Assembly (NCBI GenBank): GCA_965115815.1
Contig: OZ220465.1
Coordinates: 2,728,001-2,792,000, forward strand
Length of the DNA: 64,000 bases
Direction of reading: 5' to 3'
DNA from: VXPW01 sp965115815
GTDB lineage: Bacteria > Pseudomonadota > Alphaproteobacteria > TMED109
The translations under genes were made by a program, and so were the position numbers. The notes beneath the pieces are model-generated. The model saw only the letters and a list, made by a program, of their open reading frames with translations. It ran no database searches and had not been told where the DNA came from. Position 1 is the first letter of the stretch. Each line of letters starts with the position of its first letter. Of the stretch, positions 37,426-45,260 are shown in pieces.

Positions 37426-37737
37426 CGACGATCTCGCCAAGGATCCCGATTTCCGCGGCCGCCCGCCCTCCGGCCAATGGCATTCGTGCCCGGCGCGTCG
37501 TGATAACGGCCTTTCAACCTGATAGGATTGGCTCGGCGCTGCGCTCATGAAGGCGTACATCATGGCCCGTGAGGATGGGCGTTCGACATCGCATCGGTCC
37601 GCGACGATGGTGGATTGCACCGGGTCCGGTAGTCGACACGTGCTTTCGGGATCGGGAATTCCGTGCCGCGGACGGGCCGATGGAAGGCTGGTCGATAGAG
37701 GGGATTCCAGGAGCGGCACCCTCTCACGAAGCCGCTA
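37426..37737. other. IS remnants, no intact gene
   Basis: After suhB come CCAATGGCATTCG (about 37480), resembling the end of the IS at 5723-8526, and then ATGAGGATGGGCGTTCGACA with flanks similar to the 5' region of the Tn5-like gene at 43192 (GTACATCATGGCCCGTGAGGA against GTACATGATGGCCCATGAGGA). A short piece of the N-terminus of such a gene, with frameshifts, is the best reading. Nothing functional seen. Confidence 0.4.
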
Positions 37738-38285
37738 GGCGGAGCGCCCGACCTCCGGCTTCGCACGAATCGCCTCCCGCACGTTCCACCTCTGGGGGCG
37801 CGCGGTCTCGATCCGGGTTCTCCGTACCGCAGGGTCCCGAGCCCTCGGCTCCCTCCGGTAGCCGCCGGAGATCTTCGGGCGTACCTTCCGCATCCGCAGA
37901 TCCCTTTCGGCCTCGTGGTTGGTCGGGGGAACGGACGGATTCCGCAGGAACCGCGGGACTCCCTCCCAAGGGTCCCGTCGTCGAAGGGCGCGGTTCCCGA
38001 CCTTGCGCCTCCTGCGTCTTCCGCGTCTCTTCCGATTCCCGATGCCGGCGGCGGCCGCGCCTCGTGCCAAGCGGATCGCGTTGGCCACGATTTCGTCGAA
38101 GTCCCTCTCGATCCGATCCGCAGCGTCCGTGGAACGCGGCCCACCGGCACGATCCGCTTCGTGCACCTCGTGCACGGTTCCCCGAAGAGCCCCTTCTTCC
38201 TCCGCCCGGCCCACTCTTCTCCGCACGACTCCTCCAAGGAGTCGAGCTCCCGCAGGCTGCCATGCACACACATCCTGCCGGTTAA
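37738..38285 (-). pseudogene. IS66 transposase (TnpC), C-terminal fragment
   Basis: Pieces in two frames match the end of the IS66 transposase: LRELDSLEESCGEEWAGR, then PPTNHEAERDLRMRKVRPKI and SGGYRREPRARDPAV, ETARPQRWNVREAI. The family form is FTNNQAERDLRM.K.KQKISGG. Several frameshifts, no DDE start, no TnpA/TnpB. Dead remnant. Confidence 0.7.
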
Positions 38286-38308
38286 CCCCGGACCTCTGAC
38301 CCTCTACC

Positions 38309-38642
38309 GTGGGTTCCATGTCGGCCATGGAACCCGTGCACCGTATCCTGAAGCAACCGGCGCACCTGGTCCGGCTGCAGACGCTTCTGTCTCGGGAGCC
38401 GCCGAGCCGTCGCCGCGCCGCGGCTCGACGGGTAGGTCGGGAGTTTCCCCTGACCGATGCACGGGGTCGCTGGCGCGAGCGCAGTTGCCGGGCGGTCCTG
38501 AACGACCTGGAGCGGAACCGGCAGGTGCGCGTGCCGGCACCCCGCGCGGGAAGGGGTGGCGGCGCTCCCCGGCGGCTGGGCACCGCGGTTCCCGTGCCGT
38601 CCGGGGTCCCCTCGGAAGCGGGTGCGCTGCACGACCTGCGCC
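38309..38642 (+). pseudogene. DUF4338-transposase N-terminal fragment
   Basis: MSAMEPVHRILKQPAHLVRL, GREFPLTDARGRWRERSCRA and SEAGALHDLRP match the N-terminus of the Tn5-like pseudogene at 57136 almost residue by residue. The match stops at CTGCCTATGACTCACAT, a 17-bp sequence that also begins the element at 57066, so this looks like a rearranged or internally deleted relative. No DDE part. Confidence 0.65.
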
Positions 38643-38681
38643 CTGCCTATGACTCACATGTCTTGTCTGGTCTGGACGTAA

Positions 38682-38880
38682 TTTGTGCCTGCCCGCAAAA
38701 TCCCTAAGATTCGGATTACATGAATGAAAGCTCAATATTGACAGGGCGAAGATTCATCGAATCCAGCCTGATTTCAGCGGAATATGCCGTCATATGCCCT
38801 CAAAGAAGGAATCTTCGGTTCTCCAGATTCCAAATATGGTTGCATATACAATGTATTATGATTTTCCGTGCAGACACTAA
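38682..38880. mobile_element. AT-rich MITE, copy 1
   Basis: About 195 bp, clearly AT-richer than its surroundings, repeated in direct orientation at 40897. Ends GTGCCTGCCCGCAAAATC and the complement of GTGTCTGCACGGAAAATC form an imperfect inverted repeat. Flanked by TAATTT on the left and TAATTC on the right, a probable 6-bp target duplication. Non-coding. Confidence 0.75.
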
Positions 38881-38990
38881 TTCCTGGTACAGCTCGCTGG
38901 ATTGATCCATCTCCAGCACCCATTCGTAGCCTTGGGCCAGGATCGCCATATGGGTGTAGCCCCGCCCGACCACCGTGGGTCCGGGGGCTT

Positions 38991-40896
38991 TCAACCGGAC
39001 ACTGTTGAATCCATTTCTTTCAGCATATCGAGTTTCCGCATGGTTCGGTGATGTTCGACGAAGTTGAGAAGGAGTTTGTATCCCTGCCAGAGTTTCTCGG
39101 TTCCCGGCAGGGGCTGGCGCTTTCTGGGAAGGAAGCCTGCCAAGCGTGCGACTTCGACGGCGAAGGCTTCGAGGGTCGGTTCGGGATCGGGAGGTCCACG
39201 CGGCGTGCGCGGTCGGCCGGTCTTGTGGAGGGCAAGGACCGTGATCTCGTCGCGGTGGACGATGCCGCTGGCCGGGGTGTCGGGCTCGGAGCGTGCGAGA
39301 TGCTCGACGGTCAGGACGCGGCATGCGGTGATGGCGTCGAAGGCCAGGCACTTCCTCAGATCGTCGGCCGGATTGAGGCGCCGGTCCTCGATCCGTGTGC
39401 CGACCTTCAGGGCCTTGAAGTACTCTTCGATCCACCCTCGCCTCTCGTAGAAGGAGACGGTCTTGAGAGCATCGGCTGCGGTGCCGTCGCCTTCGGTGGT
39501 GAGCAGCATCCCGTCGAGAGGATCGCGGCCGGCGGGCGGGTCGGGTTCCGTGACTCGCACGGCCATCCTGGAGAGCGGCGGCGTTCCCCGGGGCTTCGGG
39601 TCCGGCGGAGCGAGGTCGACCCTTGCCGCGCGGACCTCGAGGCGCACGCCCGTGCGCTCCTTGCGGCGACGGGGCCCTCCGCAGGCTTCGATGTCGATCA
39701 TCTTCGTGGCGATGCACGGCTCATCGGCCATGGAGTTCCAAAGGTCCCGGCATGCGCCCGTTGCGGTGATCACGCGGCGCCGTGTCGAGCGCCGGACGCG
39801 CACCCGCAGACCGGCCTCGTGCACGGTGCTCCGGGCCCGCAGGTCCCAGATGTCGCCTTCACGGTCACCGATCACCAGCACCCTTGTCGAAGGACCGGCA
39901 GCGGCCCGTTCCACGGCCTTGTCGTATCCGTCGAGCCAGCGCCGGCTCTCCTGGTCGTCTACCTCGTCCTTCTTCGGATCCGGCTCGAGACGGAAGTCGG
40001 CATCGAGATGGAACCGTCCGAGGGATGAGCCGCCTTCGCTGAAGGCAACCCCGACATGGGCCGCCATGCCCGGGGTGCCCGAGCCGCCGCCGCCGATGTC
40101 GACAAGACCCTCGGTCGCCTTCAAGCCACGATCATTCAAGAATGTCGTGTCCTGGATGGCAAGGATCCGGCGCTGCGCACGGCAGCGTTCCACCCTCGCT
40201 TCCTGATGCCCCTCGAGGATAGGGTCCATCGTCACCCTCGGATTCGACCACAGGCGGTAGGCCGCCTTCTGCTCCGCCTCGCCGGGGAAGATCGTCGGCA
40301 GGATCTCTCCGGGACGATCGTTCCATGCTCGGCCCATGGTGACCCGACGCTCGCGGATGCGCACGTCCTTGTGGCGACTGCGGGCGTACTCCCGCATCGC
40401 CCCATCGGTCCGGTCATCACCGACCAGGGGCGCCGCCTGGCCCAGGACACGCTCGGGCTCCCGGCACAGCACGGCGCGCCCGTCCGACGACAGGGGCTTC
40501 ATCCACACCGCGCGCTGCACGCCCGGGCCCGTGGCCCCGGGAGGTCGACCCGAGGCCGTCTCCTCGCAGCGCTCCCAGCCCGCCGCCCGGTAGCTCACGC
40601 CGCTGTGCTCGGGACCCACATACGTGTACGCCAGAACCGGCCTCACCCCGTACTTCTCGTGCCCGTCCGCAGCCAGGCGCCGGCAGGCACAGGCCCAAGC
40701 ATGGGAGGCCAACTCCTGCACATGTACCGACGGAAGAATCAGAAAGCGATCGTGGTTGACAATCTCGCCGAGGTGGGCGACACGGGCTCCCTGGGACCAG
40801 CCGATGAAGTCGTCGCGCGCCTTCTGGTGCCAACTCGCCGCACCGAACACCAAGCCGCCGAGGCGACCGTGGCGCGACGAGGTGATCCAATAGCTC
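38991..40896 (-). pseudogene. DUF4338-Tn5-like transposase, 3' part
   Basis: Open frame of about 630 codons. First the second half of a DUF4338 domain (SYWITSSRHGRLGGLVFGAA, SWHQKARDDFIGWS, NHDRFLILPSVHVQELASHA), then a Tn5/IS50-like transposase: EAEQKAAYRLWSNPRVTMDP, RRILAIQDTTFLNDRG (Asp), STRVLVIGDREGDIWDL (Asp) and RRGWIEEYFKALKVGTRIED (the Y-(2)-R-(3)-E-(6)-K region). The N-terminal half is at 42789-43192; the gene is cut by a MITE, an IS630 and a second MITE stacked at one spot. The rest of the frame is intact, so it is the least decayed of the Tn5-like copies. Confidence 0.8.
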
Positions 40897-41090
40897 GTAC
40901 CTGCCCGGAAACCCCTAAGGGTCGAATTACATGAATGAAAGCTCAATATTGACAGGGCGAAGATTCATCGAATCCAGCCTGATTTCAGCGGAATATGTCG
41001 TCATATGCCATCAAAGAAGGAATCTTCGGTTCCCCAGATTCCAAATATGATTGCATATACAATATGTTGTGATTTTCCATGCAGACACTA
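40897..41090. mobile_element. AT-rich MITE, copy 2
   Basis: Second copy of the MITE at 38682-38880, about 192 bp and same orientation, differing at scattered positions. Left flank TAGCTC; on the right the same TAGCTC reappears at 42789 after the IS630 and MITE that inserted in its TA, so the original target duplication was the 6-bp TAGCTC. Confidence 0.75.
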
Positions 41091-41101
41091 GTAGTACGGA
41101 A

Positions 41102-42243
41102 TCATTGGATTGCTGGGTATAGAGACTTCAGTTTCACCCGGGCGTCTGCCGTCGTGAACCGCCAGTCGACCGTGCCGCCGGCCGCGTTGCGGCGCTTGAC
41201 CCACGCCGCGGTCTCCCGCAGCATGGTGGCGCGGTCGGGAATGTGTCGTCGAAGACATTGTCGCGACAACGCGCCGATTTCGATCTCGGCCATGTTGAGC
41301 CAGCTTCCGTGCTTCGGCGTGTACCGAAACTCGAACCGCTTTCGCACTCGCATGGCCTCCCGGGGGGCAAAGGCCTCATACAACGATGCGGGGCCGTGCG
41401 TGTTCAGGTGGTCCATGACCAGTACGATCTTCTTGTCGGGGAAGTGATCATCCGCGAGTTCCCGGATGAACTGCGCCCAGTCCCGCGCCGTGCGGCGATC
41501 GGTGACCTTTACCGTACGCCAGTTTTCATTGGGCGCGAACGCCAGGAAGAGATTGGCCGTACCGTTTCGCTCGTATTCGTAGTCGACGATTTCCGGCTGC
41601 CCGGGCCGCACGGGGCGGGGAAGGCGGGTTTCCTTGGTCTGCTGCCGACTGGTCTCATCCATGCAGACCAAAACCTCGTTTTCGGCAAAATCCCGCTGAT
41701 ACGTGTCCAGCACCTCCTCCATCGCCGCCACGAACGGCGCGTTGCGGCTCGGGGGAATGCACCAATACTGTTTCAGCCAAGGCTTGATCTCCTTTTTTTC
41801 AGAGTCCTCCGCACCGTTTCTTTCGAGATGCTCTCGACGATCTCCATCTCCATCAGACGACCGGCCAGCAGCTTCAGCGTCCAGCGAACACAACCCTCGG
41901 GCGGGGAAGAACAGGCCAGAGCCACCAGCTTCGCCTCCTTCGCCCCGTCCAGGAGTTTCGGTCGGCGGTTCTCCTGCTCCCGGCGGCGGAGAGAGGCCTC
42001 CAAACCCTCCAAAACACAACGCTTGCGCAGGCGTTCGACCGTCGAAGCGCCGATACCCAAGCCGCGCGCGATGTCGACATCCCGGAGTTTGCCGCCGTCG
42101 TGCCCCTCGTCTGCCATCAGCAGAATCTGCGCCCGACGACGACGCCAGGCGGCTCCGGTACCGTCGACGATCGCCTGGAGTTCCCGACGCTCCGACGCCG
42201 AAAGGCGCACTCGATAGAGCTTCCTGCCCTGAGGGTTGGCCAT
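41102..42243 (-). CDS. IS630 transposase, copy 2 (frameshifted, intact)
   Basis: Nearly identical to copy 1. First frame from MANPQGRKLYRVRLSASERR (ATG 42243) to 41773; second frame carries MDETSRQQTKETRLPR, KKIVLVMDHLNTHGPASLYE and TPKHGSWLNMAEIEIGALSR to 41102. The run of seven A that joins them (GAAAAAAAGG near 41797) is conserved, although the base before it differs from copy 1, supporting selection for slippage. Looks functional. Confidence 0.88.
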
Positions 42244-42404
42244 GATCCACTCCGATCCCCGCACCGAACCCCTGCAGATAGGCTCGGTTCCCGGAAACCG
42301 GATCCGCCCGATCCCCAAGAGAGTGTGAGCGCCTGCACGTTCGGCATCGGGTCTGTGGGGATGAACAAGAAAGCGCCGTACCGATCGGGCGCTCACGCGT
42401 GCCG

Positions 42405-42500
42405 ACACGGACCGACACGGGGCCGACACGGACCGACACGGGGCCGACACGGGGCCGACACGGACCGACACGGGGCCGACACGGACCGACACGGAAATCT
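42405..42500. repeat. 21-bp tandem repeats in IS630 copy 2
   Basis: Repeats of GGACCGACACGGGGCCGACAC, built from CCGACACGG half-units spaced 10-11 bp, about four to five full units. Copies 1 and 3 of the element carry only about two units, and the MITE at 42542 has two degenerate ones. Possibly binding sites for the IS630 transposase; function not shown. Confidence 0.75.
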
Positions 42501-42541
42501 TGCCAGAATACTATCGTCAGTTCAACGTTTCCGTACTACTA

Positions 42542-42788
42542 GTAGTACGGAAACGTTGGATTGGGGGCTGCAGGCATGAGCTGGCCCCGATGCTCAGACC
42601 TGACACCTGATCCATAGAGGCCCAATAATCCCATTGTGTTCTTTATCTGATCCTTAGAAGCGGTGCGAGAATCTCAGCGAACAGCCCGGTTCCAGTGGGT
42701 GCCGACACAGACCGATACGGGGCCGACACGGACCGAAACGGAAATACCGCCCCATCCTGCAGCCATCAATGCAACGTCGGTGGACTAC
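42542..42788. mobile_element. IS630-derived MITE
   Basis: 247 bp, directly next to IS630 copy 2 and sharing its TA. Left end GTAGTACGGAAACGTTGGAT, right end the complement of GTAGTCCACCGACGTTGCAT, flanked by TA (42540-42541, 42789-42790). It contains the same GACACGGACCGA repeat type but no transposase. A non-autonomous relative of the IS630 copies. Confidence 0.78.
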
Positions 42789-43192
42789 TAGCTCACACGG
42801 GCCCCGGGTGCACACGCCTCGCCCTCGGGATGCCAGGTCGCCATCATCGAACGGGCCAAGCGCTTGTCCTCGCCCGCGCCGACCGGTTCCACGGTGACCT
42901 CTCCAAGGTCCTCCAGGGTACCGGCCCGTGCTCGGTCGGGATCGTCCCGCTCAAGGGTGTCGGTCTCGAAGGCATGAGGTCGGGGCGCAGGAAGGACGAG
43001 GTCGAGCGACGCAGCAAGATCAGGCAGACCTGCGCGTGCCGAGGCAAGGCACAGCTCTCCCTTCGCGTTGCGCCACCCCTCGCGCTCGCACCATCCCCGC
43101 GCCCGGGACGATCGGGTGCTGCCCTCGGCAGCCGACGCCGCCTTCAGCCAGTCAACCGTCGTCGCGGACAGAGGTCGAAAGCCGATCCTCAT
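42789..43192 (-). pseudogene. DUF4338-Tn5-like transposase, 5' part
   Basis: Starts ATG at 43192 (MRIGFRPLSATTVDWLKAAS) and reads CEREGWRNAKGELCLASARA, EDKRLARSMMATWHPEGEAC, APGARVS. The codon split AGC-T continues exactly into SYWITSSRHGRLGG at 40896 when the three inserted elements (40897-42788) and one target copy are removed. It is the N-terminal DUF4338 half of the gene at 38991-40896. Confidence 0.8.
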
Positions 43193-43224
43193 GGGCCATC
43201 ATGTACGGCCTCATGAACAACGAG

Positions 43225-43720
43225 TTAAGCATGTCCGGTTGAAAGGGCGCCGGCTGGGCTGCATCCGGTTCGAGGCGGGGACGAAGACGCTTCCGTGCCG
43301 GGACCGCGGGATCGGATGGACGGACCGCAGGCGTGACCGCAACCGGCCCCGGAGGACGGTCCATTCGCGGTACCTCGGGTTCCCCTGGGTCGTCTCGAAG
43401 AACGTGGCGTCCTCGGCCCTGGCCCGGGCGACGCGCCGCCTTGTCGACGACGGGGAGCGCCTCCACGGCGGGCGCCCCGTCCGCATCGAGACCTTCGTCG
43501 ACGAGACCCGGTTCCGGGCCTCGTGCTTCCGTGCGGCCCACGGGGAGCGCATCGGGGACACCGCGGGTCGGGGCACGTCGCGCACAGGAGTCTACGTGCT
43601 GCCGACGGGGCCGGCCGTCCTCGGCCGTCGTCGTCTTCAGCTGCTCCACCATGGCGGCGCAGAGGTGCCGAGGTCCAACTTGCATGCCGCCACACCGCAC
43701 GGCGGACCGGGCTTCGTAAC
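43225..43720 (+). pseudogene. DUF4338 domain fragment
   Basis: RRLGCIRFEAGTKTLPCRDR, GIGWTDRRRDRN, TFVDETRFRASCFRAAHGER and IGDTAGRGTSRTGVYVLPTG match the transposase at 5740-8457 closely but with several Trp-to-Gly changes. Truncated on both sides: the N-terminal DUF4338 part and the whole DDE domain are missing. The remaining ~100 codons (LHHGGAEVPRSNLHAA) are not recognised. Confidence 0.7.
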
Positions 43721-44036
43721 CGACGTCTCCTTGAAAGACCGGCGCCTTGGCCCATTGGATACGAAACGGACCGCTCCCCGATCAACCTTTGCCGATCAAT
43801 CGCCAAGCCGATGAAAACACTCCTGCCCATCACCGCACACCGGTCGGCTATCATCGACCTTGAATCGTGCCGGCTTTTCTGGCATTCCGTCAGCGCGGGT
43901 TCGGGTCAGCCATCCCGAGCAGACATCGTCATGCGTACCATTGTACAGCCCCACCGCCGCCGACCGGAGGAGTCTCGCCTCCCGAGCGGGCCCGGCGCAG
44001 GCGAATGGTCGTTCGCCCAACTTGCGGGAAGCAGCC
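43721..44036. other. intergenic region, IS remnant then gene leader
   Basis: 316 bases between the DUF4338 fragment and the MotA-like gene. A sequence like TTTTCTGGCATTC (about 43876) resembles the left end of the IS at 5723, so an IS end may be present. The part nearest the downstream gene would hold its promoter; none was assigned. Confidence 0.35.
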
Positions 44037-45251
44037 GTGCATAGCCCCCATCGATTCCTGATCCGCATGATCGCGTTCGTCGTGGTGTCTGGTGGACTGG
44101 CTGCGCTGCTGCTGCCTACACTCAAGGAGGCATTCGAAACCAATCCGGCCCTCAACGGGCTCATTGCCGGCGTCCTGTTCATTGGCATTGCCTATTCGTT
44201 TCGCCAAGTGCTGGCACTGGTCCCGGAGATCCGGTGGCTCGACCGGTACGCCTCGGGAATGAGCGTGAATCTTGCCAACTCCCGACCTCCGAATCTGCTC
44301 GCCCCGATTGCGCGCACCTTCAAGGAACAAACCCAGCCCTCCCGAGCCATGATTTCTGCCCTTTCCATGCGCTCGCTGCTGGATGGGGTCAACTTCCGAC
44401 TGGACGAGACCCGAGACATTTCCCGATACATGATCGGTCTCCTGATCTTCCTCGGCCTGCTGGGAACGTTTTGGGGCCTGTTGCAAACCGTCAGTTCGTT
44501 CGGAGCGGTCATCGGCAGCCTCTCCATCAGCGAAGGCGGTGACATAGCTTCGGTGTTCGGCTCTCTGAAAGCCGGGCTGACCGAACCACTTGCCGGCATG
44601 GGCACCGCCTTCAGTTCGTCACTGTTCGGTCTCTCCGGTTCACTGGTACTGGGATTTCTCGACCTCCAGGTCGCCCAGGCACAAAATCGCTTCTATCTTG
44701 ATCTTGAAGAGTGGCTGGCGCGACGGGCGCACGCTTCTGCTGGCAGCGGCGGCGATCTCGACATGGAGCAAAGCCCGGTTCCCGTCTACGTGCAGGCACT
44801 GCTTGAACAAACTGCAGAGAGCATCGACGGGCTCCAGAAAACTCTGGTGCGGGGCGAGAACGAACGCCGCAGCGTCAGTGAATCGATGTCTTCAATCGCC
44901 ACCCAGCTTGCCGCCATCGGGGATCAGTTGCGCAATGATCAATCCCTGATGATGCGTCAGATCGAACGAATCAGCGATGACGGCGGGAATCTCGACGAGA
45001 ATCTGGTGGCGCATCTGCGCAGCGTCGATTCCAGTCTCAAACGTCTGGTCGAGGAGACGGTCACGGGCCAGGAAACCTTCCTGCAGGGAATGCGGGGGGA
45101 GATCAAGCTGCTGGCCCGCACTCTGAGCATCCAGCCCCCGATTCTCGAACCCACCGGATCTACGCCACCAGAATCGCGGCGGCCGATGCCCTCCGCGCCC
45201 AAATCCGAAGGGGACCGGAGCGGTGTCCATCAGACCCGCTCGAAACGCTGA
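44037..45251 (+). CDS. MotA/TolQ/ExbB-like proton channel protein
   Basis: A protein of 404 residues. Helices: MIAFVVVSGGLAALLLPTL, LNGLIAGVLFIGIAYSF, MIGLLIFLGLLGTFWGLLQT and FSSSLFGLSGSLVLGFLDLQ. The third and fourth, with GLLGTFWGLL and LAGMGTAFSSSLFGLSGS, match the MotA_ExbB domain that conducts protons. The C-terminal ~170 residues are a cytoplasmic coiled coil (AIGDQLRNDQSLMMRQIERI). It lies nine bases before an OmpA/MotB-like gene, so the two probably form a proton-driven complex that reaches the peptidoglycan; the load is unknown. Start GTG at 44037 (GGAAGC upstream) puts helix 1 near the N-terminus. Confidence 0.8.
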   Translation: MHSPHRFLIRMIAFVVVSGGLAALLLPTLKEAFETNPALNGLIAGVLFIGIAYSFRQVLALVPEIRWLDRYASGMSVNLANSRPPNLLAPIARTFKEQTQPSRAMISALSMRSLLDGVNFRLDETRDISRYMIGLLIFLGLLGTFWGLLQTVSSFGAVIGSLSISEGGDIASVFGSLKAGLTEPLAGMGTAFSSSLFGLSGSLVLGFLDLQVAQAQNRFYLDLEEWLARRAHASAGSGGDLDMEQSPVPVYVQALLEQTAESIDGLQKTLVRGENERRSVSESMSSIATQLAAIGDQLRNDQSLMMRQIERISDDGGNLDENLVAHLRSVDSSLKRLVEETVTGQETFLQGMRGEIKLLARTLSIQPPILEPTGSTPPESRRPMPSAPKSEGDRSGVHQTRSKR

Positions 45252-45260
45252 GACCGCGGC

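Larger units (their letters stand above)
41091..42539 (-). mobile_element. IS630-family element, copy 2
   Basis: 1449 bp with ends GTAGTACGGAATCATTGG and the complement of GTAGTACGGAAACGTTG, flanked by TA on both sides. It is 53 bp longer than copies 1 and 3 mainly because of a larger CCGACACGG repeat array upstream of the transposase. Inserted in the end of MITE copy 2. Confidence 0.9.

Noticed and set aside
27969..42539. Composite transposon bounded by two IS630 copies
   Set aside because: The region between is the conserved housekeeping island, each IS630 copy has its own TA duplication, and there is no outer duplication.
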